A DNA stretch of 64,000 bases from Symbiodinium natans (GCA_905221605.1 CAJNDS010000857.1:408817-472816); one strand, 5' to 3'; numbered from the stretch's first letter, positions 27,601-38,239 are shown. Numbers and translations: made by a program. Notes: generated by a model from the sequence alone, not told the origin.

Positions 27601-27710
27601 TATGGGGGTTTGCGAAAATGGGGGACCCCGAAAATAGACCCCCAAGTAGTAGGATCCCTTTGCAATAAGGACCCCCATAAGGCACCCCTAATTTCGGAAA
27701 CCCCCATATG
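27601..27710. mobile_element. Best copy of the ATATGGGGGTTTNCGAAA inverted-repeat family
   Basis: 110 bases. Ends TATGGGGGTTTGCGAAAAT and ATTTCGGAAACCCCCATA are inverted copies. Diagnostic internal pieces are CCCCAAGTAGTAGGATCCC, ATAAGGACCCCCATAAGG and ACCCCTAATTTCGG. Related copies at 4338, 15371, 16261, 18371, 23801, 28605, 36434, 37403, 60812 and 63524. Confidence 0.93.
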
Positions 27711-27867
27711 GGCAGGTTATGTCATGGCTCGTGCCAGAGCGACCAGCGGACACAAGCCATTCACAAGCAGTAGGAGTGCCACGACTCAGCATTGGAAGCA
27801 GCTTGAATCAGCCTTGAAGTGGGTGACCTGACAGGCCGGCTTGGCTCAAGTGTCCCTCGATCTTGAT

Positions 27868-27912
27868 GGTTTAGGGTTTAGGGTTTAGGGTTTAGGCTTT
27901 AGGCTTTAGGGC
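27868..27912. repeat. TTTAGGG array (G orientation)
   Basis: Six units, the last two GCTTTAG variants, directly before the exon at 27914. Confidence 0.93.
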
Positions 27913-27913
27913 T

Positions 27914-28150
27914 GTGGGTGTAAGCTGTGCCATGGCATGGCAAGAGCCACTGCTCGCGGAGTTCAAGAGCTGGTATACCGACCAAGAAGGCTTCGGGGGG
28001 TACCTGAGACATTTCCTGGCGCACTATGGCCACTTCTTTAGGGAGAAGCAAGAGACCCACCTCTTCGTCTACAGCAAGCTTCATGAGGATCCTCGGCAAA
28101 TGCTGGCAATTTTGCCGGAGCATCCGCGCAAGGGGCAAGCAATGGGATAG
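27914..28150 (+). CDS. Coding exon, possibly BART-like (ARL2-binding) fold
   Basis: Open from ATG-containing sequence to TAG. Residues WQEPLLAEFKSWYTDQEGF, YLRHFLAHYGHFF and THLFVYSKLHEDP suggest an all-helical domain with aromatic spacing like the BART domain of ARL2-binding proteins (F-x2-H-x3-F, then a Tyr/His-rich helix). The match is by eye and weak. The frame is well composed and follows a TTTAGGG array as other exons here do. A second coding-like stretch at ~28335-28407 (QAKEFRENLEKAVSAWLAA) may belong with it. Confidence 0.4.
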   Translation: MGVSCAMAWQEPLLAEFKSWYTDQEGFGGYLRHFLAHYGHFFREKQETHLFVYSKLHEDPRQMLAILPEHPRKGQAMG

Positions 28151-28440
28151 CGGGGGCCCCACTCTAGGCACGATGAGCAGCTGTGTTGCCGTTGAATTTG
28201 TTCTTTTTTCTTTCTATATATTTTTGTAATGTACTGCTGCTACTGGTACTACTTTTACTGGTATCAGAAGCAGAAGGATTCTGTTTCTTATAGGTAATGT
28301 TTCTTATTGCTAGTTAAGGCTTCTTTCATCTGAGCTCAAGCCAAGGAGTTCCGGGAGAACCTGGAGAAGGCGGTCTCCGCATGGCTCGCCGCGACGCCCG
28401 TCAAGGTAAAGCGTTGCGTGGCGGGCTTGCGGGTTTTGTG

Positions 28441-28492
28441 GGTTTAGGGTTTAGGGTTTAGGGTTTAGGGTTTAGGGTTTAGGGTTTAGGGC
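28441..28492. repeat. TTTAGGG telomere-type array (G orientation)
   Basis: Seven perfect units after the AVSAWLAATPVK stretch. Confidence 0.96.
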
Positions 28493-28604
28493 TACTCGCG
28501 GATTCCGGGTGGCTCCATCCTGGCTAACCGGGGCGACTCGGTGGTTTTCTGAGCTGCTTTCCCTAGTCGCGCTTGGCTTTTCGAAGGGATTGCGTGAGAA
28601 AGTG

Positions 28605-28690
28605 TGGGTATTTCCCAAAATAGGGGTACCCCGTTTATACCAGAGTACTATAGAATCCTTTCAAAGGAACTCCCCCCCTGTATCAGAATC
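28605..28690. mobile_element. Inverted-repeat element, GGGGTACC family
   Basis: TATTTCCCAAAATAGGGGTA at the left, AACTCCCCCCCTGTATCAGA at the right, with the typical ATAGAATCCTTT near the centre. Confidence 0.65.
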
Positions 28691-28830
28691 CTTTGGCTTT
28701 TGCTGATGGACAGCGAATCTTCATCCGATTCGAGGCCATTCATCTTGTAAGCCGCTTGCAATACTCCAGTGTCCAAAAAGATTCGCCGTGAACCGTACTG
28801 GAGAAGGTTTTTGTATATCTATATATTATC

Positions 28831-28855
28831 GGGTGGGTGGGTGGGTGGGTGGGTT
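28831..28855. repeat. GGGT tetranucleotide microsatellite
   Basis: Six GGGT units. Confidence 0.95.
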
Positions 28856-29050
28856 GCATTTTCCAGATTGCAAGCAACACCATTCTTGTCTTGCACGGCC
28901 CTGTCGGAGAAATGAAGGCTTCTACTGTAGGGTACAGACGCATCAAATCGTGCTTGGCCATGACCATCTCTGTGCGGATGATGGTCAAGAATTGCCCTGT
29001 GATATCCCATAGCATGGCTCCCATTGCCGACAGAGAATGTGCCAAACGAC

Positions 29051-29275
29051 CCTAAACCCCTAAGCTCTAAACCCTAAACCCTAAATCCCAAACCCCAAAC
29101 CCTAAACCCCAAACCCCAAACCTCAAACCCCAAACCCTAAACCCCAAACCTAAACCCTAAACCCTAAACCCTAAACCCTAAACCCTAAACCCTAAACCCT
29201 AAACCCTAAACCCTAAACCCTAAACCCTAAACCCTAAACCCTAAACCCTGAACCCTGAACCCTGAACCCTAAACC
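29051..29275. repeat. Long CCCTAAA array with CCCCAAA variants at one end
   Basis: The first 100 bases mix CCCCAAA and CCCTAAA. The last ~120 are near-perfect CCCTAAA with a CCCTGAA triplet at the end. Confidence 0.96.
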
Positions 29276-29388
29276 CGAGCTGGCCTCTTCTCAGGAAAGG
29301 GCTTGCGGAGTGGCACCTAGAGGCGCATTTGGGAGTCGCGCTTAAACAACAAGTGAGGGTTTAGGATTTAGGATTTAGGATTTAGGGT

Positions 29389-29480
29389 TGGGATGTTCCC
29401 GTTTGTACTAACAGTCCTTAATACGAATATATAGGGATTATAGTTCCCCCCCCCGCCCATTATGATTCTAAGGAGTGTTT
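29389..29480. mobile_element. Worn GGATGTTCCCCCTT-family element
   Basis: Left end TTGGGATGTTCCCGTTTGTA and ACTAACAGTCCTTAATACG are clear. The right half is lost. It lies directly against a TTTAGGA/TTTAGGG run. Confidence 0.7.
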
Positions 29481-29929
29481 GGGGTGAACTGGTTTCCCAA
29501 AACCCTAAACCCCAAAAAACCAAAACTTGAAAACTGGAGAGGGGGTTGCGGCACTCTTCTTGGTAGTGGTGGCACGTGTACTGGCGTGAGGAATCGAGAG
29601 TTCTTGTCCGGCATCTTCACCCCTTCTCTGAAACTCAAGGCCTGGGCCGCTCCCCTACAGCGGCGCGCGCGCTTAAACGGCTGAACCTCGATATCGGGTA
29701 GCACCCACGATGGTACCGGAGTTCCGAGCTCCCGGCACCCCCTGAGCTCCCTGGAACCCCTGAAAGCTACCACCCTCGACCTACCTGGAGTTTAGGCCTA
29801 AACCCGAAAAGGAATAGGTTCCGGTGGATTTGCCGCCTAGACAGCGTGGGGTGGGATAAAAATGTCGAAGCCTTCGGGCCGAGTTTGCATCCCAACCTTC
29901 ACAGGTTCCGCACCATATTACAGCAAGCC

Positions 29930-30032
29930 CTAAACCCTAAACCCTAAACCCTAAACCCTAAACCCTAAACCCTAAACCCTAAACCCTAAACCCTTAACCC
30001 CTAAACCCTTAACCCTTAAACCCCCAAACCCT
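29930..30032. repeat. CCCTAAA telomere-type array
   Basis: About twelve units, then CCCTTAA and CCCCCAA variants, ending at the exon near 30038. Confidence 0.96.
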
Positions 30033-30037
30033 TGAAT

Positions 30038-30141
30038 TTTGCTCTTCGAGGCCATGCTCGAGTATGCCCAGGAGACCGGAGACGTGGAGACGTCAGGAAT
30101 CGTCAATGCCATGATCAGACTCCTCGAGAACCCTGGCCTCG
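30038..30141 (+). CDS. Coding-like exon, unknown protein
   Basis: Reads LLFEAMLEYAQETGDVE then IVNAMIRLLENPGLG, a typical helix-rich composition, between a CCCTAAA array and a TTATTC microsatellite. No family recognised. Confidence 0.45.
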
Positions 30142-30230
30142 GTAATTTAGGGGCCTGAAGAATAAACAAAATTGGGTTTTGGGGGTTATTATAGTCTACT
30201 TACAAAGGGACCGTAAGGGAATATTAATAT

Positions 30231-30345
30231 TATGAATATTAATATTAGTATTATTCTTATCATTCTTAGTGTTCTTATTCTTGTTCTTATTCTTATTCTT
30301 ATTCTTATTCGTATTCTTATTCTTATTCTTATCCTTAATATTATC
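30231..30345. repeat. TTATTC/ATTCTT microsatellite
   Basis: Hexamer-like TTATTC units grading into TATTAA at the left edge. Confidence 0.93.
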
Positions 30346-30458
30346 AGTTATTATTCCGACCCCTGTATTTCGGGGGTGCGGGGCTCGAAGCTGCGGTCCC
30401 CTTCGTTGTGTGCCCCCTGCATATAAGTCTCCATGAAAGCGTGGGTGCCAACAGGGCA

Positions 30459-30593
30459 CCCTAAACCCTAAACCCTAAACCCTAAACCCTAAACCCTAAA
30501 CCCTAAACCCTAAACCCTAAACCCTAAACCCTAAACCCTAAACCCTAAACCCTAAACCCTAAACCCTAAACCCTAAACCCTAAACCCTAAACC
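30459..30593. repeat. CCCTAAA telomere-type array
   Basis: Nineteen perfect units, among the cleanest arrays of the window. Confidence 0.98.
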
Positions 30594-30877
30594 TTCCGTG
30601 CGTGGTTGCAGCTGTCATGTGCCGGAGCTTCAGGTACCAAACTTGGATCGAATACATCTTCGGACGGGGATCATGTGTACTTGAGAAGATGCTGTGCAGA
30701 GTCCTTACCAAACCCTAAACCCTAAACCCTAAACCCGAAACCCTGAACCCTGGAGTGCCAACGGAAGGACTCAAAGAAAGTCCTGAGGCGGGATGCCAAG
30801 CCTCACAGTTCTGCAGAGGAAGCCATCTTTGCAGCAGTGCCAAGCTGCCACAGAGACACCTCACATGGACAGTAGTC

Positions 30878-31064
30878 GTAATCGTAATAGCAATAGTAAT
30901 AGTAATAGTAATAGTAATAGTAATAGTAATAGTAATAGTAATAGTAATAGTAATAGTAATAGGAATAGTAATCGCCATAGTAGTAGTAATAGCAATAGTA
31001 ATAGTACGATAACAGTAATACTACTAATACTACGAATACTACGAAGAATAATAGTAATAAGAGA
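30878..31064. repeat. AATAGT trinucleotide-type microsatellite
   Basis: Mostly TAATAG units, passing into ACTACTAATACT. Open frames on both strands here are artefacts of the repeat. Confidence 0.95.
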
Positions 31065-31074
31065 ATCATGTTTT

Positions 31075-31790
31075 GAAGTGGCTGATATGTTTGCGCGTGC
31101 TCAGATCCAAGAGCTTCTGGCGAACCAGTGGCATCAACCTGGATGGGATCGCATTGGAGACAGCGAAGTCGACTGGACGATCAAGCAGTGGGAGGCATGG
31201 ACTGACGAAGTTGCTCGGCTCAGAGGTTGGACAACAGTAAATGTGATAGGAATGGTAATGGTAATGGTAATGGTAATAGCAATGGTAATAGTAGTAGGAA
31301 TAGTAATGGTAATGGTACTGGTAATGGTACTGGTAATGGTAATGGAAATAGACAAATAGTAATAGCAATAGTAATAATTATAAGAAAAATGAAAATAGAG
31401 GACAGTCTGCTGATACTGACAGCTTGCTGCTACGCCTTAGGAGTGGCATAGCTGGTGGGCATCTCGTCAACAGTGGACCGACGAGGAGTGGGAGGAGTGG
31501 TGGCAGGCGATGTGGAATGCGTTGTGAGCTGGGCATTTGGGTAGGTAGCCTACCCGGTAGGTATCTTGCATACGAGGCTCCGTGTGATACCCTGAAACCT
31601 TACTTTGTCCCTAAACCCTAAACCCTAAACCCTAAACCCTAAACCCTAAATCCTAAACCCTAGACCCTAAACCCTAAACCCTAAAACCTTTCTTGACAGG
31701 GACAGAGCCATTGGAGGGATGACTGGTGGGATGATAAGTCTGAAGCTCGGCTGCAGCCTGCGACAGGCCGCCTGGCAACAGTGCTGCCTC
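31075..31790 (+). CDS. Trp-rich coding exons of an unknown protein
   Basis: Three open stretches with the same bias. ~31075-31240 carries IQELLANQWHQPGWDRIGD then WTIKQWEAWTDEVARL. ~31440-31528 carries EWHSWWASRQQW then EEWEEWWQAMWNAL. ~31700-31790 carries SHWRDDWWDDKSEARLQ. A Trp plus Asp/Glu motif of roughly W-x3/4-W recurs. AATGGT microsatellite (31246-31376) and a CCCTAAA array (31611) separate them. I do not recognise the family; the Trp spacing differs from the Trp/Leu repeats at 19630-20020. Confidence 0.5.
31246..31376. repeat. AATGGT/AATAGT microsatellite
   Basis: TAATGG units mixed with TAATAG, within the Trp-rich gene. Confidence 0.93.
31611..31688. repeat. CCCTAAA telomere-type array
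   Basis: Eleven units with single TCCTAAA and CCCTAGA variants, between Trp-rich exons. Confidence 0.96.
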
Positions 31791-31823
31791 TGTTGCAGGT
31801 CGAGAATGTTGCGGGTTTGTATG

Positions 31824-31866
31824 TTTAGGGTTTAGGGTTTAGGGTTTAGGGTTTAGGGTTTAGGGT
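31824..31866. repeat. TTTAGGG array (G orientation)
   Basis: Six perfect units downstream of the last Trp-rich exon. Confidence 0.95.
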
Positions 31867-31985
31867 AATTTCGGTGTGTTTAAGAGTGCCGCAAAACAGG
31901 ACCTTAATTGTAAACGCTTGCGCGCACCGCCTCGGCAGCCGGGCCGGCCCCAGGACAGGAAAGGAGGAAAGAGGGTTTCGCAAAA

Positions 31986-32200
31986 AGGGGGGGGTGGGGG
32001 GGGGGGTGGGGCGGGGGGGTGGGGGGGGCGGGGGGGGGTGGGGGGGGGGGGTGGGGCGGGGGGTTTTTGAGGAATTTCCCTGTAGGCAGGACCCTCCACG
32101 GCGTCGGTTTGCAGCTCCTCCAAGCGATTGGGGGGGGTCCCACAGGGCGGGGGGGGGGGGGGGGGGGGGGGGGTGGGGGGGTGGCGTCAGAAAATTCTGC
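31986..32200. repeat. G-tract cluster (Gn with single T/C)
   Basis: Two blocks of almost pure G (31986-32067 and 32141-32185) separated by 70 bases. Long reading frames across them, rich in Gly on + and Pro on -, are artefacts. Confidence 0.95.
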
Positions 32201-32249
32201 AGGGGGGGAAGGGTTGGGTTAGGGGGAAGGAGGCCCGATCCGGGTCTGC

Positions 32250-33000
32250 TTGTTCCAGACGCTTCTCGGCAGGAAGCCGAGGCGAATTGCTGAGAACTTC
32301 CTGTCGTGCGAGAAATCTGAGCCACACGTGTTGCCGTGGCACACAGGCCCAGTGGACAGACAAGACCTGGAACACGGCAGGGGGCTATGGGCAAGATGCA
32401 GGTTCGCGCGAAAAGGGAGATCATCAAGCGCCAGTTCCTTAAGGCATTCTCGCGTTCTTGCAAGTCGCTTTCCCCTGCAGGCGCGGGCTATGGTCTGCCA
32501 GCAGCTCCTGTGGCACCGGCAGATGCATAGCCCAACAGCACAGCTCATTTCACCACTTTACCTCGATGTCCTTGACGAACAACGTCGGGCACAGATTCCG
32601 GGGCCATTACAGTGATTGCAGAAGCGTTCATGTTGACAAAACTTGCTGTTGGGGGAGCACGTTGCCGCTTTGGCATCCCCGCTTTCTCCTGCCAGAGCAG
32701 CGTGCACCTGCCAGGTTCCGACGTTGCAGCGGCGACGCGCTCGCCTTTGCACATGCTTTTGACGAGGCAGAACTTGGGGAGCATGGCTCACAGCAGGGGG
32801 AGAGAGTGGAAAAGCAGAGAGGAGATGTGATAGCTGTGCCTCTGCTCAGGCATCCAAGCACTTGCGGTCGAGCCTGATTGCTGACATGGTGAACCCTGCC
32901 TCGCTTCTCTTGAACCAACATGGGGGGTCAGTAGTTCGCAAGCGCATGCAGCAACCGTCTCAGAGTCGGTCAGAGCTGAGGCTTGTGTCCAAGCTTCACC
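32250..33000. other. Stretch with open frames but no recognisable gene
   Basis: Several overlapping frames on both strands are open for 60-140 codons. None shows a known motif. No telomere-type array until 33000. Confidence 0.4.
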
Positions 33001-33050
33001 CTAAACCCTAAACCCTAAACCCCACACCCCTAAACCCCTAGCCCGACACC
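33000..33050. repeat. CCCTAAA array
   Basis: Short, partly worn (CCCACACC, CCCTAGC). Confidence 0.85.
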
Positions 33051-33065
33051 CTGATGCGCGGGCGT

Positions 33066-33600
33066 GCAGGGCGAGAGCCTTGGCAGCGACGCGGATGTGT
33101 ACGGCGACATCACCGGCACAGGCTCTGAAATCCCATGAGCCGTAGGGTTAAGAGTCTAGGGTTTAGGGTTTAGGGTTTAGGGGACACGAAACCTGTCGGA
33201 GTCTCATGAGCCGGCTTGGAGGTGAGGAGCACAGTCAGATTCAACCCCTGGTTGATATGGTTGCCGCCGGCAAACCGTCCACAGTGGAGGCGGGAAGCCG
33301 ATCGCAAGCCCACATCCTGTGGGCGTACCTCCTGCTTGCTGAAAAGCTAAAAAGGGTGTCGGGTTTAGGGTTTATAGGGTTTAGGTTCGGTCCAGGTTCC
33401 GAGGCTTTCTTTTCTGTCTCTTGTTAACTCTTCCTTCTGATGCCCCGGCCAGGAACCTCCCAGCGCTGCCCTCGCAGACGGGCGCGCAGCACGCCAGGCA
33501 TCCTGCACCGGTGCGCAGCACGAACCTCACGCCGCAGCTGGATGTCACGTCGGTGATGCAAGTTTATGCCGACGGGTCAATTACCGTCGTGACTTTTGAA
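33066..33600 (+). CDS. Coding-like exons, unknown gene
   Basis: ~33068-33138 reads GESLGSDADVYGDITGTGSE. ~33206-33360 reads MSRLGGEEHSQIQPLVDMVA then VEAGSRSQAHILWAYLLLAE. ~33450-33600 reads NLPALPSQTG then LDVTSVMQVYADGSITVVTF. Short arrays at 33150 (TTTAGGG) and 33361 lie between. Balanced composition and open frames are the only support. Confidence 0.4.
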
Positions 33601-33774
33601 TGCGGTTGGTTGGGGGTTTTGGGGGGGGTGGGGGGGTGGGGGGGTTTGGTTGCGCCTTGGTTGTCGCAGCTTCCAACCATCCCTGGCCACTCGAACACTT
33701 CGACCGCCGTACCGCCTGTTAACCCCATTGGACCTGGAGCCTTAGCCACCCCCACCTTTCGGGTATAAGGGGGC

Positions 33775-33893
33775 TTTGGGGGGGTGCGGGGGAGTGGGGG
33801 GGTGGGGGGGGTGGGGGGGTGGGGGGTGGGGGGTGTGGGGGGTGGGGGGGGTTGGGGGGTGGGGGGGGGTCGGGGGTGGGGGGGGGGGTCATA
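33775..33893. repeat. G/T-tract cluster (GGGGGGT)n
   Basis: Irregular GGGGGT, GGGGGGT and GGGGTGT runs over about 120 bases. A shorter sibling lies at 33612-33650. Confidence 0.94.
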
Positions 33894-34479
33894 ATAGCAT
33901 CGGTTCTTCTTGAGTGTCCACGTGTAACTGCGACGCATGCAGGCACAACAGTTGTCAAGTCCAGGTATTTTCTCCCTGAAGGTGAAAGTGGCCACCGAAA
34001 GCTGGTACATGTGAATACAGGAGGGGTTGATTCCTTTTGGACTTTTGGAGTATCTTGAAGAAAAGTATCCCGAACACCTTGCGCAGTCACTCCAAAGGAG
34101 TGCCGAATCCCGATCTATGGAAATACGCCAGATCTTATCAATTTATCAATGGAGATGGGAGATTTGCTTTCCAGCACGGCCATTACTTGGCCAGCTTGTG
34201 ACCAGACGGACGTGGGCCAAACAAGCTTTCCAGTGCCATTCTTAACTCCTGAATTCTTGCCCTGCCTTCCTCTAGCCCAGCAGAAGACCCTCGTCAATCC
34301 TATACTCAGACCCCTGAACCCTAAACCTCAAACCCCCCAAGAGGCCGACCAGCACAAATCCCTTAGCTCTTCACCAAAGTCCCTGAAGCCTGCTGCCCCC
34401 CCCGTTTCCTGGTGCTTCGCATACGGCCAAGAAGAACCGTGGACCACAAAGCATTCAGGGAAGGGGTAAGCCCGATTCC

Positions 34480-34860
34480 CATTAGCCCAAATTTTTACGA
34501 TATTGTTTTACGGGCAACAGTGTTTTGCATTGAAGCGGCGCATGCAAGCGAAATAACACCAAAAAGCACAAACATGGGTTTTTTTCGAAAAACCACGCTT
34601 TTGAACCGTGAAACCACGAAAACATCGGCATGCGCAGTGTTTTCGGCCTGCGAGCCACCTTCAAAACAAGACACGAAAAAAAGCATGCGCGATCACCGAA
34701 AGTACCACGCCTGCCATGGTTTTCACAAAACGACCTCTGAAACTTGCACTTTTTTTTGGACTAAAACCACGTTCAAAATCGTGCTCCCGCCTAGGCCAAA
34801 TGCTTATTTGCAAAAAATCGCACGACGGTTAACGCCCCGTGCGGAAGTTTATGCTCGCAT
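34480..34860. other. A-rich stretch of different composition, no gene called
   Basis: Rich in AAAACCACG, GAAACCACGAAAAC and CAAAACGACC on the + strand, unlike the GC-richer neighbours, and free of telomere-type units. An open frame crosses it into the block at 34840, but I see no coding signature here. Confidence 0.45.
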
Positions 34861-36004
34861 GCTACCGAATGGTCGGACGGCTCTGTCTGCGCCACGTGTG
34901 CCCCAAACGCAATCCCTGCATGACCTGTACCCAGTTGAAGACATTGGGGCGCGGCCCCTCAACATCCAGAGCGCCTGCGCTCCCGCACACCTGCGACGGA
35001 TTGCAGTATTCCATGGCCGGCTAGTGGATGGAATGGAGCCATTGCTTTTCCAGGTTGACAGCAGCCCCTGCTAGACGCGCAGATTCTTCAGGGGGTAGGT
35101 CTTACGGTGGGCGAAGTTGACCTTCTCCCCCTGTTTTCCGTCTTCCCAGATCTCCCTCCTGAACAATATGTCCTGCGTTCTGCTAGCTTGCCCTGGTATG
35201 TCCAGGCTGTGCCGGTGCGAATTGTGACTGAAGTTGGGCGCTTTTGTGTGCTGCAGTTCCCTAGAAACGGTTACTGCCATGACATCCTAGCTGACGCCGC
35301 GCGGGAGATGCAGCTGCCTTGCATACCTGAAGCCGAGCTCTGTCATTGTGCTGTTGGTAGCTTTGTTGCAGACTCTCAGCCGCTCCTCTTGGCCACTTGT
35401 GATGGATGAGGATCGGCAGGCTACGCACACTGAGCTCCTTCAGCAGCACCAGGATTGGGAAGCCCTCGAACAGGCTGCAGTGGCTGCGCCTCCGCTTGTG
35501 CTGCCTGGCGGGGAGGCTCGTCGTGCCGATGGTGCCCTGCAGAAAATTTGCTGCTGGTTGGTCAGTCTGGCGCCGCCTGATGGATGCGTGTCATGCCCCA
35601 TTGCCTCGGTGGGTGGGCCTGTCGGGTTGCTGCCTTTGGAAGCTCGAGGTGGACTGGGGGCCTTTCTGGGGCATTTGGGCTTGTGTGCGCATGTCCCCTT
35701 GTACTCCCACCCCTTCTGGGATGCTTCCCGGAAACTGCGATGTGAGACCATCGGGGACCCGCCTGGGGATGGCCCCCCTGCCATTCGAGGGAGGGCCGCC
35801 TGTGACAGCTGCACCCATGTTCGACAGCTCTTCATCCGCCACACCAACTCTCTGCACCGGCTGCTGGAATCTATTGGTGAGGCTGGGGCGTTATGGCATG
35901 GCGGGCTCTCCCAAGCGGTGCGCACGGTCCTGCAGGCGGCGGCGCCAGGTATTGGTCTCTTCTCGACCACCTGGGCTAACATGCGTAGCGAACAGCGCTG
36001 GTGA
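34840..36004 (+). CDS. Unrecognised longer coding-like block, at least two frames
   Basis: ~34840-35074 is open in one frame (LPNGRTALSAPRVPQTQSLH then IAVFHGRLVDGMEPLLFQVD). 35107-35409 is open in another (LPWYVQAVPVRIVTEVGRFC). ~35400-36004 is open in a third (VRQLFIRHTNSLHRLLESIG), competing with an overlapping frame at 35406-36056. The change of frame means introns or frameshifts. No array or inverted-repeat element interrupts 1.2 kb, which is unusual here. It may be a single gene with short introns or a decayed retroelement; I see no reverse transcriptase YxDD or integrase motif. Confidence 0.4.
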
Positions 36005-36164
36005 CATCCAGCTTACCGCGCTCCACCACGGGCGGTCTCTCTCTCGGGCTGCCTAGTCTCTCTTTGGTCGCACCCTCATTTTCATTTGGGCTGCGCTGCC
36101 ACAGCGGCACGCTTTTGGCCCGCGCGGGTTGACTCATGACCCCCATGCCGTGGAAGGAAGGAAG

Positions 36165-36372
36165 GTTTAGGGTTTAGGGTTTAGGTAAGGTTTAGGGTTT
36201 AGGGTTTAGGGTTTAGGGTTTAGGGTTTAGGGTTTAGGGTTTAGGGTTTAGGGTTTAGGGCTTAGGGCTTAGGGCTTAGGGCTTAGGGCTTAGGGCTTAG
36301 GGCTTAGCGCTTAGGGCTTAGGGCTTAGGGTTTAGGGTTTAGGGCTTAGGGCTTAGGGCTTAGGGCTTACGG
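36165..36372. repeat. TTTAGGG array passing into GCTTAGG variant block
   Basis: About fourteen TTTAGGG units followed by more than fifteen TTAGGGC units, with brief TTTAGGG returns. Confidence 0.97.
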
Positions 36373-36433
36373 ACCCTCAAGCCCTCATTTCTAAAACCCG
36401 AAACTCCAAACCACCACACCCTAAGCCCAGTTG

Positions 36434-36542
36434 ATATGGGGGTTCACGACAAAGGACCCCAAATACCCCCAAATGATAGGATTCCCTTAGCATAGGAACT
36501 CCAAGCAGGTACCCCCCCCTAATTTCGGGAACCCCCCATATC
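36434..36542. mobile_element. Inverted-repeat element, ATATGGGGGTTT family
   Basis: Left end ATATGGGGGTTCACGACAAA, right end TTTCGGGAACCCCCCATAT, the clearest terminal match in the family. Confidence 0.92.
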
Positions 36543-36544
36543 CA

Positions 36545-36640
36545 CTTCCCTTAAACCCCAAACCCCAAACCCCAAACCCCAAACCCTAAACCCTAAACCC
36601 TAAACCTTAAACCCTAAACCCTAAACCCTCTAAACCCTAA
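36545..36640. repeat. CCCCAAA/CCCTAAA array
   Basis: Four CCCCAAA units, then CCCTAAA with worn members. Confidence 0.94.
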
Positions 36641-36761
36641 GAGGCTGAAGCCGTCGCGGCCTTGGCAGCCCTGGCTCTGAGTGCTGACCCAGCAGGTGCA
36701 ACCGCCCAACGCACCAATCGTGAATGTTCGGAGCTTTTTTGAGGGGTCTGAGGGTTTCTTT

Positions 36762-36815
36762 TTAGGGTTTAGGGTTTAGGGTTTCGGGTTTAGGGTTTAG
36801 GGTTGAGGCTTTAGG
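36762..36815. repeat. TTTAGGG array (G orientation)
   Basis: Seven units with one TTTCGGG. Confidence 0.92.
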
Positions 36816-36819
36816 GGCT

Positions 36820-38230
36820 TTGTTAAGGGGGTCTAAGGGGTTTATGTGAAACAAGGTGCACCTCAAGATAACATACCCGGAGGGTGGCGTACGTGGTGCC
36901 CACCCCTCAAAAGAATGGCTTCAAACTTTCGACCCCTGCATGGTTTAGGGCTTCAGAGGCTTTCTGTGAGTCTTGTGTGAAGTTGTCCCAGTAGCTGTCC
37001 TTCGTTACTCGCGTAGTGAATTATGACGGTGCGTAATGTAACTATTGTGATAGTTTTCTGAAAGAAGCTACGCACACGGTTAACCGACCGTTTAAGTTCA
37101 AATCTTAGAGTTAGGGCTTCAAATGAAAGCAGGCAAGGGTGTCCTGCATTCCCTTTCCCATGTCCTGGCCTTCAATAGTACAACATATTGAAGAATATCT
37201 TCGACCTCCAGTCCTGACAACCAACCCACTTCAATGATGTACACTTTAAACTTCGGGGATATAGACTCTGACTAGTAAGAGTGCAACCATACAAGTTCTA
37301 CAAATTTAGTAAATCGGATCATTTTCAAGTTCGAACACATGTGTATGTACTTCTGGTTGCTTTCCGGATCCGGAAAATGACTGAACTAAGTTCGCTAGCA
37401 GCCAGTTTACGAAAACACAGACCCCTAGTAGAGACCCCCCCCAAAATGGTAGGATTCCCTTAGAACAAGGACCCCCGTAATTTCGGAAACCCCCATATAT
37501 AGAGAATGCCATTCACGGCAAGACGCCCTTAGCCAATCCGAGGAGCTGTTTCAAGTGACGGTATGACAACACAGCATGTGCTGATAAACGCCACGCTACG
37601 CTGTTCACAAACCCGGGCTCCCGATACAATAAGTACTTAAACAACCCAACCCCAACGCCCCTCACTCCCCCCAGAAAAAAGAAACACACACACACACACA
37701 CACACACACGTATTTATATATATATATACACACGCACACAAACAAAACCCTACTCCTGGAAGCGTCACGGCCCGACTGCCGGGCCTAAAGCGCACTAACA
37801 TCCATGAACCCATGGGCCCATCAGCCCATTAAGCCGCGAATCCCTTCGTAGGGCTCAAATGATTGCGTTTGCAGCGGTTGGTTTGAACATAAGTTGCTGG
37901 TTTGATATTTTTCCCTCAGTCCCTGTGTACTCCTTCTAAAGCCATAGAATGTTATTTGTTTTGTTTTTTTATAGGCCCCCCCACCCCCCCAAGCCCATCC
38001 AGTGGGTGAATGGGTCAATGGGTATTCATGGGCTAGCGAGTCGATGGGTCCAATAGCAAAATGATTGGGTTCATGGAAGTTCATTGGGGTTAATGGGGTT
38101 TAGGGTTTGGTGGTTCATGGGGGGATTGGGTAGCGGTTCATGGGGGGATGAGGCGCCTAACTCATTCATAGAGCCAAAAGGAATGGGTAAACGGGTGCCT
38201 ATCAGTGAGAGCTACGAACATGCGGGGGTG
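36820..38230. other. Long stretch without recognisable gene
   Basis: AT-richer than its neighbours. Holds a GGGGTACC-family element (37403-37500), a CA/TA microsatellite (37683-37740) and a run of related GGGTTCATGGG/CATGGGCC phrases at 37800-38170. Confidence 0.5.
37403..37500. mobile_element. Inverted-repeat element, GTTTACGAAAA..TTTCGGAAAC
   Basis: Left end AGTTTACGAAAACACAGACC, right end TTTCGGAAACCCCCATATAT, with internal TGGTAGGATTCCCTTA. Confidence 0.88.
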
Positions 38231-38239
38231 GGGGAAACG

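Noticed and set aside
27838-27852. Possible spliced-leader relic (TTGGCTCAAG)
   Set aside because: Only about ten bases match the 3' end of the dinoflagellate spliced leader; no acceptor context and no gene start follows.
31846-32463. 205-codon minus frame and matching + Gly-rich frame
   Set aside because: Pro- and Gly-only runs come from the G-tract cluster.
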